Assembly: GCA_020721875.1 (NCBI GenBank)
Contig: DYLX01000009.1
Coordinates: forward strand, 1 to 58,654
DNA from: Leptospira biflexa
Lineage (GTDB): Bacteria; Spirochaetota; Spirochaetia; Treponematales; Rectinemataceae
DNA: 58,654 nt
Direction of reading: 5' to 3'
A model generated the notes under the pieces. That model was not told the DNA's origin and did not search any database. It saw nothing but the letters and a program-made list of their open reading frames with translations. The stretch's first letter is position 1; each line of letters starts with the position of its first letter. The position numbers and the translations under genes are program-made. Below, in pieces: positions 36,530-43,268 of the stretch.

Positions 36530-37171
36530 TTGTCTGGACAGATCGCGCATGAGAAGCGTAAGCAGGAGATACTTGAGAAAGCTCTCGATGTGTTCATCGA
36601 AGAGGGTTACGAAGATACCACCTTTCAAAAAATCGCCGAGCGCTGTGGTATCACGCGTACGATTCTCTACCTATATTTCGACAACAAGAAACAAATTTTC
36701 GCGGAGAGCATCAAGCGCTTTCTCGGTTCGCTCGAAACCGAGATCGCGGTGGTGGCTCACAATCAGAGTATGCACTGCGACGCGAAGATCCTCAAAATCA
36801 GTGAGATGGTGGTCGACGCATGTGAGCGCGAATCGAAACTTCTGTCGGTGGTGATGGATTATCTTCTGCGACTCAGGGCTTCGGGCGGCAACCCGGACGA
36901 GCGTGTTCGGCGACGCACGGTTCGCATGCGCCACATTCTTGCGGGCATTGTCATTGAGGGAAAGAAGCTGGGCGAATTTGACGAGAGTTCTTCGGTAAAA
37001 GGTACTGTCGAAATGTTTTTTGCCCTGGTAGAAGCAGCGGTATTCAGACTCGTGGTGCTGGGCCAAAAGGACGCGGCGGGACTTCAGGAAGCGCTTTCGC
37101 CCTTTGTAAAAAGTATGCGGCGCGAAGCCCAAGAACTTCAGGGTGAGGCTCAGAGAGCATCCTTGTTTTAA
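36530..37171 (+). CDS. TetR family regulator
   Basis: 213 residues from a TTG start at 36530, which has GGAGG 6 bp upstream; an in-frame ATG at 36491 would lie inside the promoter and operator. The N-terminal helix-turn-helix is standard: RKQEILEKALDVFIEEGYEDTTFQKIAERCGITRTILYLYFDNKK (quoted in parts), with DTTFQKIAERCGI and TILYLYF as recognition elements. The C-terminal ligand domain is helical and divergent. It is divergent from the GH13-AddAB operon, with a palindrome on its own promoter. The ligand is unknown. Confidence 0.88.
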   Translation: MSGQIAHEKRKQEILEKALDVFIEEGYEDTTFQKIAERCGITRTILYLYFDNKKQIFAESIKRFLGSLETEIAVVAHNQSMHCDAKILKISEMVVDACERESKLLSVVMDYLLRLRASGGNPDERVRRRTVRMRHILAGIVIEGKKLGEFDESSSVKGTVEMFFALVEAAVFRLVVLGQKDAAGLQEALSPFVKSMRREAQELQGEAQRASLF

Positions 37172-37183
37172 AGAGGCTTGTCG

Positions 37184-37885
37184 CTAAAGAGGCTTTTCGC
37201 TGAGGGCCATGCTCGCGATAAAGAGATTCATGATCTTTCTTTCCATTATGGATACTTCGGAGATGTATTTAAAAGTCATGCCTGGCACCCCCTTCTCGGT
37301 GATTCGGGTGATGCCCGCGTTATAGGCTGCAAGCGCAGTGAATTCGTCGTTACTTTTGCTCAAATATTCTTGAAGGTGACCAAGCCCGAGTCTTGCATTG
37401 TGGTAAGGGTCCAGCACCACGCGATCGCTGATGCGCCCGAAGACCGATGAGTTGAGCTGAAAGAGTCCTCGGTTGAGCGAGCCCACCGTGTTGGTCGACC
37501 GAGCCTTTGGGTCGTAGCGGCTCTCGACGTAGGCGACCGCAAAGGCGAGGCTGGGGCGCACTTTGTTAGCAATCGAATTTTCAAGAATGGCCTTTGCTAC
37601 TTTTTCCGAATTAGTTATTGATGAAAAAAATTTTAATACTTGATCTTTAGTTTTTGAATCACTATAGAGCTTTGAAATAGGATCGCTATAGGTATATATT
37701 TTACCAATGTTTACAGAAAATAAAATACTCGATGAGCTGTTATGTGAATTAATTGATCTATTTGTATCGAGTAACGTCGCAGCAGATGAAATTAGAAAAA
37801 ACAGCGAGATGCAGAAAGAGGCAGCAATTACAAGCTTTGCCGCCCTGTTTCTCGCGATTAATTTCTGATTATTCACAGACTGCAC
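37184..37885 (-). CDS. Lytic transglycosylase (SLT domain), membrane-anchored
   Basis: 233 residues from GTG 37885, which has AGGAGG 9 bp upstream; the longer frame to 37936 would read through this ribosome site. One hydrophobic segment (KLVIAASFCISLFFLISS) anchors it with the enzyme outside the membrane. The catalytic Glu lies in AFAVAYVESRYDPKA, followed by GLFQLNSSVFGR and LAAYNAGI, all SLT hallmarks. It cuts peptidoglycan glycan strands. The first third of the gene is distinctly AT-rich compared with the catalytic part and with neighbours. It converges with tetR. Confidence 0.88.
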   Translation of the reverse strand: MQSVNNQKLIARNRAAKLVIAASFCISLFFLISSAATLLDTNRSINSHNSSSSILFSVNIGKIYTYSDPISKLYSDSKTKDQVLKFFSSITNSEKVAKAILENSIANKVRPSLAFAVAYVESRYDPKARSTNTVGSLNRGLFQLNSSVFGRISDRVVLDPYHNARLGLGHLQEYLSKSNDEFTALAAYNAGITRITEKGVPGMTFKYISEVSIMERKIMNLFIASMALSEKPL

Positions 37886-38093
37886 GATAAAAATCCTCCT
37901 AAAAAAGAACCAAAAGTTCCAATAAATAAATATCACACATCTTAAGAAATAAAAAGTATTTTATGGGATTAGTCAAGCTACCAAATTATAAGATATTATA
38001 AAAAACGTTATTATAATAATATGTATATATTATGCCAACGCATAGCAACTTTAGCTGGAAATGAGATTAATTCTGTGATAATATAAAAGCCTT

Positions 38094-38594
38094 ATGAGCG
38101 TAGAACCGGTCCGCATTATTGTTACTGGTGGTACTTTTGATAAACATTATGATGAAATAAAGGGGGAATTGACGTTTACCGAGACCCATGTCCCCGAAAT
38201 TCTTCGGCGGGCTCGCGTCTCCATCCCCGTGGAAGTCGAGCTCAATCAGCTCATCGACAGTCTCTTCATGCAGGAGGAGAATCGTCATTCAGTGCTGGAA
38301 TCGTGCATGCGCGCACCTGAAAAGAGAATCATAATCACCCATGGAACCGACACAATGACGCAGACCGCGCAGCTTCTCGGCAACGCGGGAATCGATAAGA
38401 CCATCGTGCTCACCGGCGCGATGATCCCGTACAAGATTCTCGACTCGGATGCGCTCTTCAACTTCGGAACTGCATTCGCCGCGGTTCAGCTCCTTTCTCC
38501 GGGCGTTTATATTTCGATGAATGGGCGAATCTTCGGTTGGAAGGATGTCCATAAAAACAAAAGCAAGGGCGTATTCGAAGAAACGAGGGAGTGA
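38094..38594 (+). CDS. One-domain L-asparaginase-like protein
   Basis: A 166-residue protein equal to the N-terminal domain of type I/II asparaginases. RIIVTGGTFDKHYDE holds the first catalytic Thr, and IIITHGTDTMTQTAQLL the second Thr-Asp pair, with IVLTGAMIPYK and GVYISMNGRIF after. The C-terminal domain (about 160 residues) is absent; short stand-alone forms exist in other bacteria, so this is probably not a truncation. Its activity is not certain, because the substrate site of full enzymes uses residues from a partner subunit. A tetR gene follows after 7 bp. The upstream region is extremely AT-rich with no clear ribosome site. Confidence 0.82.
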   Translation: MSVEPVRIIVTGGTFDKHYDEIKGELTFTETHVPEILRRARVSIPVEVELNQLIDSLFMQEENRHSVLESCMRAPEKRIIITHGTDTMTQTAQLLGNAGIDKTIVLTGAMIPYKILDSDALFNFGTAFAAVQLLSPGVYISMNGRIFGWKDVHKNKSKGVFEETRE

Positions 38595-38601
38595 GATATC
38601 G

Positions 38602-39207
38602 ATGGCTCGAGTGAAGGCAATCGAAAAGCGCGAGCTCATTCTCGAAACAGCAAAGCGGCTATTCGCGGAGAAGGGTGTTGCAGTTTCCATGGGAGAAATC
38701 GCCGATGAAATCGGTATCCCTGTAGGCAGCATCTACACCTACTTCGATTCGAAGCAGGCTCTTGTTGAAATTATCATCGAGGAGGGCTGGAATGAGTTTC
38801 GCGTGTGGCTTGAGGCCGGCCTTGCGGCGATAGGGCCGGATACGCACGAAAAGTCGCTCCACTCGCTCTCATTTCTCGTCAACCGGGCACTTCCCATGCT
38901 GTTTAGCGATGTCGACCTCATCATGCTTCTCCTTGCAGAGGCGCGTTCTTCCGCGAAGCTCGAAGAGAAGCTTCAATATTTATCTGATCTGATTGCGCGA
39001 CTTGTTGCCGACTGTGCATCCGCCAACACGCCCTTCACCGATCCGAGGCTCTACAGCACGGGTATTACCGTAATGCTTCTCGGCTCACTCGAAACGCTTA
39101 GAATCACCTCAAAGACGGATCTTGGCGTGAGCGTCGATGATATTCAGCGATTTCTCCGACAAGTCGCAGAGAATGCGCTGGGCCAACCACTCCCCGATAG
39201 GGACTGA
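38602..39207 (+). CDS. TetR family regulator
   Basis: 201 residues from ATG 38602 (GAGGGAGTGAG upstream; an in-frame start at 38521 falls inside the previous gene). Helix-turn-helix region: KRELILETAKRLFAEKG, then VSMGEIADEIGIPVGSIYTYFDSKQAL. It lies 7 bp after the asparaginase-like gene and converges with the epimerase gene, overlapping its 3' end by 104 bp. A TetR-type operator sits on the epimerase promoter at 40195-40212; this protein is the nearest candidate to bind it. The ligand is unknown. Confidence 0.88.
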   Translation: MARVKAIEKRELILETAKRLFAEKGVAVSMGEIADEIGIPVGSIYTYFDSKQALVEIIIEEGWNEFRVWLEAGLAAIGPDTHEKSLHSLSFLVNRALPMLFSDVDLIMLLLAEARSSAKLEEKLQYLSDLIARLVADCASANTPFTDPRLYSTGITVMLLGSLETLRITSKTDLGVSVDDIQRFLRQVAENALGQPLPDRD

Positions 39208-40168
39208 GCGAGCGTATCCAGGGTTTTACTGCCCATCCGGTAATGCTCACGAAAGGTCGTACCACGCGCATTCTCCACGCGACTTCTGAATAATAATCTT
39301 CAAGTGACTTGCTTCTGAAATGAAAGAGATCCTCAGCCTCCTGCGAATCTGAGAACCATCCGCAGTGAAAGTTGCCCTTCGCAAAGAGCTCGTCCGGCAG
39401 AAAGGACGAGTTTCCAAGACCAAAGCAGCGCATGAGCCTATCCAGGTAGGCTCGGTAGGTTGTTCTGCAGGAGGGGCCTCCACCAATATTGAAGGCTCTG
39501 CCTGTGCCGCCCACCATTGCCGCGCGCGCGAAGGCCCGCCCGGCGTCTTCGGTATGGACCACCTCGAAGTGGGTCTCCGGCGGAACATCGAAGAGCATGG
39601 GCGAGAAGGGGAGCCAATCGCTTGAAACAACATAGGAGAGTCTGAGGATAGTCCACTCGAGATCGCTCGCGCGGAGTGCGGCTTCGCACTCCAATTTCGT
39701 ATGGCTGTAGGTGTCGTTGGGCGCGAGCGCGTCGGCAACGGAGATCATGGGATTTGCGAGACGGTCGCCATACAGCGCGACGCTCGAAGCGAACACGATG
39801 CGCGGAGCGGGATGGAGACATGCGCAGACGCTGAGCAGCGCGCGTGTACCTCCAACATTAATCGCGTAGGCGAGCTCGGGTTTTTCGTCCGCGAGAGGGG
39901 GGATGATGCCGGCGAGGTGAATTACCACATCGGGACCGCCTCCACCTATGCATGCCATCGCCTCCGAGAGTGCGCGCTCGTCGGTGATATTTCCATAAAA
40001 TACCGTGATGCGACCGCGTGAGTCCCGAACAAGTTCACGGAGCCGTCGCATGTGTCGATTGTGCGCTGAGGGATGTTCAAAAACAGAGACTTCAAAGCCG
40101 GCTGCGAGGAGGGCGCGCACCGTGCTCATCCCTACATTTCCAAAGCCACCCGTCACGAATACACGCAT
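39104..40168 (-). CDS. NAD-dependent epimerase/dehydratase family protein (extended SDR)
   Basis: A 354-residue protein with an N-terminal Rossmann motif MRVFVTGGFGNVGMSTVRALL (quoted in part), DVVIHLAGIIPP, IVFASSVALYGD and YSHTKLECEAAL containing the catalytic Tyr-x-x-x-Lys. These are the SDR hallmarks of sugar-nucleotide epimerases and related reductases. The C-terminal ~60 residues lack a clear substrate signature. It has a strong AGGAGG site and a tightly placed promoter with a TetR-type palindrome. It overlaps the convergent tetR 3' end by 104 bp. The substrate is unknown. Confidence 0.86.
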   Translation of the reverse strand: MRVFVTGGFGNVGMSTVRALLAAGFEVSVFEHPSAHNRHMRRLRELVRDSRGRITVFYGNITDERALSEAMACIGGGGPDVVIHLAGIIPPLADEKPELAYAINVGGTRALLSVCACLHPAPRIVFASSVALYGDRLANPMISVADALAPNDTYSHTKLECEAALRASDLEWTILRLSYVVSSDWLPFSPMLFDVPPETHFEVVHTEDAGRAFARAAMVGGTGRAFNIGGGPSCRTTYRAYLDRLMRCFGLGNSSFLPDELFAKGNFHCGWFSDSQEAEDLFHFRSKSLEDYYSEVAWRMRVVRPFVSITGWAVKPWIRSLSPYRGVVGPAHSLRLVGEIAEYHRRSRQDPSLR

Positions 40169-40187
40169 GGACTACCTCCTGTCTGGT

Positions 40188-40216
40188 ATTATAATGAATG
40201 AACATTCATTCAGCAA
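40188..40216 (-). promoter_or_regulatory. Epimerase promoter with TetR-type operator in the spacer
   Basis: On the minus strand TTGCTG (40211-40216), a 17-bp spacer and TATAAT (40188-40193). The palindrome TGAATGAACATTCATTCA (40195-40212; 8+2+8) fills the spacer almost exactly. Such TGAATG...CATTCA sites are typical TetR-family operators. Repression by steric block is expected. Confidence 0.78.
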
Positions 40217-40350
40217 CAAGGAATCGAAAGGAATTACCGCGCAGGCATCTTATGCATATGCTAAGGCCCGTGTGCACCACCACATAAAGAAGCGCCTTCA
40301 GAAGCTGCTCGCAGCAGCACGCCAACTACCGCCCCTGATCGTACCTCTCA

Positions 40351-40380
40351 TTGACCACGTCGGTCGGCTTCCGCTACACT
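40351..40380 (+). promoter_or_regulatory. alaS promoter, predicts a leaderless mRNA
   Basis: TTGACC (40351-40356), 18 bp, TACACT (40375-40380). The expected start, 6-9 bp further on, falls at 40387-40390, at or beside the ATG. No purine-rich ribosome site lies before the ATG. Confidence 0.55.
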
Positions 40381-40389
40381 TGCTCCGCT

Positions 40390-42189
40390 ATGATTACAAT
40401 CCACGAACTACGCAGAAAATACATCGAATTTTTTAAGGCCCACGGACACGCGGAGATCAGCGGCAAGTCGCTCATCCCCGAGAACGATCCGACCGTGCTT
40501 TTCACCACGGCGGGGATGCACCCCCTCGTTCCCTATCTGCTGGGAGAGCCGCACCCGGCCGGGAAGCGCCTCACCGATTACCAGAAGTGCATCCGCACCG
40601 GCGACATCGACGCGGTGGGTGACCCGAGCCACCTCACTTTTTTCGAGATGCTCGGTAACTGGTCGCTTGGCGACTACTTCAAGAACGAGGCAATCCGCTG
40701 GTCATACGAGTTCTTAACGAGCCCTGAGTATCTTGGCATCGACCCAGCGAAGTTGTCCGTGACCGTGTTTGCAGGTGAAGAAGGGATTCCACGCGACAAC
40801 GAGTCGGCGGCGATCTGGAAAGCGGTTGGCATCCCACCTGAGCGCATCTACTTCCTCCCGCGCGAAGACAACTGGTGGGGGCCCGCAGGTGAGACAGGCC
40901 CTTGCGGCCCCGACACCGAGATGTTTGTCGATACGGGTAAACCGGCCTGCGGCCCCAACTGCCGCCCCGGCTGCCACTGCGGAAAGTACTTCGAGGTTTG
41001 GAACGATGTCTTCATGCAGTATAACAAGACCGCCGAAGGTGTCTACGAACCGCTTGCGCACCCCTGTGTCGATACAGGAATGGGCATCGAGCGCACCGTC
41101 GCCATGCTCCAGGGCAAGAAATCGGTCTACGAAACCGAGGCCTTTACGCCGGTACTCGCCGCGCTCGAGTCGCTCACGGGCAAGAAGTACGGCGCGCCGG
41201 GTAACGACCCGGAACTCGACCGCAGTTTCCGTATCGTGGCCGACCACACGCGCGCCGCAACCTTTATTCTTGGTGACCCGAAGGCGGTGCTGCCGTCGAA
41301 TGTAGGTGCAGGCTACGTGTTGCGCCGCCTTATCCGCCGCGCAGTGCGCCACGGCCGTAAACTCGGCATCGAAGGCCTGTTCCTCGATAAGCCGGCAGCT
41401 GCCGTCATCGATATCTACGCTGCACCGTATCCTGAACTTGTGGAGAACCGCGCGCGTATCCTCGAGGAGCTCCAGCGCGAGGAGCAGAAATTCCTCGAAA
41501 CCCTGCAGAAAGGCGAACATGAGTTCGAGAAGATGCTCCCCAATCTTCTGCGCAATCCCGAAAAAATCATGTCTGGGCGACTCGCCTTTAAACTCTACGA
41601 CACCTACGGCTTCCCCATCGAGCTCACCGAGGAGCTCGGAGAAGAGCACGGGCTCAAGGTCGATCGGCAAGGCTTTGATGAGGCTTTTAAGAAGCATCAA
41701 GAGCTCTCGCGAGCGGGGAGCGAACAGGTATTCAAGGGCGGACTCGCGGATCATTCCGAGATCGTCACGCGCTACCACAGCGCAACCCATCTCCTCCACA
41801 AGGCCCTCCGTATTGTGCTGGGCGATCATGTGGCGCAGAAGGGCTCGAACATTACCGCCGAGCGCATGCGCTTTGATTTTTCTCATCCTGCGCCTATGAC
41901 ACCCGAACAGCTCGCCGAGGTCGAAAGAATTGTCAACGAGCAGATCGCGCGCGACCTGCCCGTCACAATGACAATGATGCCCCTCAACGAGGCGAAGGCT
42001 TCGGGCGCCATCGCGCTCTTCGGAGAAAAGTACGAGTCGGTGGTCAAGGTCTACACAATGGGTGATTTCTCCAAAGAAGTGTGCGGCGGCCCGCACGTGA
42101 GCCATACTGGAGAGATCGGCACATTCAAGATTTTAAAGGAACAGTCCTCGAGCGCTGGTGTGCGGCGTATCTATGCCACGATTGAGTAA
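40390..42189 (+). CDS. alaS: Alanyl-tRNA synthetase, short form lacking the C-terminal domain
   Basis: Charges tRNA-Ala. 599 residues, against about 870 in most bacteria. The class II core is intact: RRKYIEFFKAHGHAEISGKSL, LFTTAGMHPLVPYL, and LGNWSLGDYFKNE. The editing domain has its metal-binding HSATHLLHKAL near 463 and the second site CGGPHVSHTGEIG near 565. The protein ends about 25 residues later, so the oligomerising C-Ala domain is absent. Short AlaRS proteins of this kind are a spirochaete trait. A cysteine-rich insertion (CGPNCRPGCHCGKYF, ~190-205) is a likely zinc site. The start matches homologs but no Shine-Dalgarno is seen. A terminator follows. Confidence 0.95.
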   Translation: MITIHELRRKYIEFFKAHGHAEISGKSLIPENDPTVLFTTAGMHPLVPYLLGEPHPAGKRLTDYQKCIRTGDIDAVGDPSHLTFFEMLGNWSLGDYFKNEAIRWSYEFLTSPEYLGIDPAKLSVTVFAGEEGIPRDNESAAIWKAVGIPPERIYFLPREDNWWGPAGETGPCGPDTEMFVDTGKPACGPNCRPGCHCGKYFEVWNDVFMQYNKTAEGVYEPLAHPCVDTGMGIERTVAMLQGKKSVYETEAFTPVLAALESLTGKKYGAPGNDPELDRSFRIVADHTRAATFILGDPKAVLPSNVGAGYVLRRLIRRAVRHGRKLGIEGLFLDKPAAAVIDIYAAPYPELVENRARILEELQREEQKFLETLQKGEHEFEKMLPNLLRNPEKIMSGRLAFKLYDTYGFPIELTEELGEEHGLKVDRQGFDEAFKKHQELSRAGSEQVFKGGLADHSEIVTRYHSATHLLHKALRIVLGDHVAQKGSNITAERMRFDFSHPAPMTPEQLAEVERIVNEQIARDLPVTMTMMPLNEAKASGAIALFGEKYESVVKVYTMGDFSKEVCGGPHVSHTGEIGTFKILKEQSSSAGVRRIYATIE

Positions 42190-42209
42190 CGACAATTCGC
42201 TATGAATTG

Positions 42210-42241
42210 AAGGGCGCCCCGCGAGGAGCGCTCTTGTTTTT
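42210..42241 (+). terminator. Rho-independent terminator of alaS
   Basis: AAGGGCGC, 10-nt loop, GCGCTCTT (one G-T pair), then GTTTTT. It starts 21 bp after the alaS stop codon. Confidence 0.75.
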
Positions 42242-42360
42242 GATGCCGCGTTCGTCGTGTGCGTGGTTCGCGGGTTTGGCTGCGCTGGCTTGGCAATGCT
42301 CTGCGATGCTCGGCAATGTTCAGCAAGGCTCGGCGGGCTGAAGAGCCCGGCATTGGCGCC

Positions 42361-42825
42361 TCAATCTCGCGCGCGTCGCAGGATCTGCAAGGCGACTCTT
42401 TCATCCTCCGGCACAAGTCGCAGAAACCAGGGGCCGGAACACTCGATTCTCTGCCACCATGCCTCACGCAGGACCTCTTCAAGAATCTGGAAGAGCGGCG
42501 GGGAGGAGGCGTGGCTAATCGGGGCACTTCCAGACGCATTCCGCGCTCGCCACTGGAAGAAAAGATAGTCGCCCGAGTCGAGCGAGAATCCTCCCGGCAC
42601 TTCTTGCGGCACGGCTTTATAAACGGCAATGGGTATGGGGGCGACCGAAAGCGCGGGCCCATCGTCGGTTATCGTGGAGAGGCCGGTCTCAGCAAACACC
42701 AGAAGACATTCTCCGTATTGAGCCGCGAGTCCGGAGAGTGCTGCCTCGTCAACACTCGCGGGCTTCTCCATTGGGGTATAGAAGAAGGCGCGGTGCAGAT
42801 GGAGGATTTTTAAATTGATATTCAT
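42361..42825 (-). CDS. Hypothetical protein, 154 aa
   Basis: Not recognised. It begins MNINLKILHLHRAFFYTPME and continues with ALSGLAAQYGECLLVFAE, VAPIPIAVYKAVPQEV and PLFQILEEVLREAWWQRIE; alternation of hydrophobic strands and helices suggests a small soluble alpha/beta protein. The C-terminal Arg-rich end is RLVPEDERVALQILRRARD-like. ATG 42825 is favoured; a TTG at 42831 is also in frame. It follows the frameshifted gene by 6 bp on the same strand, so they are probably cotranscribed. Plus-strand frames across the same DNA are long but have no ribosome site or recognisable domain. Confidence 0.6.
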   Translation of the reverse strand: MNINLKILHLHRAFFYTPMEKPASVDEAALSGLAAQYGECLLVFAETGLSTITDDGPALSVAPIPIAVYKAVPQEVPGGFSLDSGDYLFFQWRARNASGSAPISHASSPPLFQILEEVLREAWWQRIECSGPWFLRLVPEDERVALQILRRARD

Positions 42826-42831
42826 AGGCAA

Positions 42832-43094
42832 TTACATGGTGTTAAACTGATCGAGGCCGCCCCTTTGGATCTTCCGGTACTCGCCAGTCTCTGGAGTACG
42901 GTTAAAGCCAGATAGCCGCAGCACGAAGTCGAGCGAGGCTGAATCCCTTCGCCAAAGACAATTCGGCGGAACATCTTGGTTAGCCATACCACCGTGGCAG
43001 AGCCTTCGGACATCACCTTGCCATTGTGCATAATTCGCTTGGGCTCGACGATAGAGGTCTCCATGCATCGGTGCTCAAGCGTGAACATTTCCAC
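42832..43094 (-). pseudogene. Small hypothetical gene, apparently frameshifted
   Basis: It starts with GTG 43094 behind an excellent AGGAGG (6-bp spacing). It reads MEMFTLEHRCMETSIVEPKR..., then VVWLTKMFRRIVFGEG in one frame. Protein-like sequence continues in a neighbouring frame from about 42945: DSASLDFVLRLSGFNRTPE, then YRKIQRGGLDQFNTM and a stop 6 bp before the next gene. Joining the frames needs one extra base, or a -1 shift, near GAAGGGATT. The first frame alone continues into a less protein-like tail. It could be a true pseudogene, a sequencing error or recoding. The family is unknown. Confidence 0.5.
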
Positions 43095-43268
43095 AGGAAT
43101 CCTCCTAAAGGGTTTAAGCCTGATAACTGTGTAAAATCGAGCGAGTTCATCGAGAATGTAGTCTATTCTGAATTCTCCTCGCTTTGTCGGAGCGAATTCT
43201 CATGTCTCTCGAGTGTATTTGTCAAGATACGGGGATATGATCCCCGCGCTGGAAATCGTTTCTAAGAG

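Noticed and set aside
42259..42813. 184-codon plus-strand frame over the 42361-42825 gene
   Set aside because: No ribosome-binding site and no recognisable motif. The opposite strand has a gene that joins in operon spacing with the frameshifted gene upstream.
42940..42960. Programmed -1 frameshift site
   Set aside because: The GAAGGGATT sequence is not a canonical slippery heptamer and no downstream stimulatory structure was identified. An indel is more likely.
43169..43200. Hairpin before dxs (TCGCT/AGCGA with AT-rich outer arms)
   Set aside because: Short, no T-run and no fit to a known leader element.
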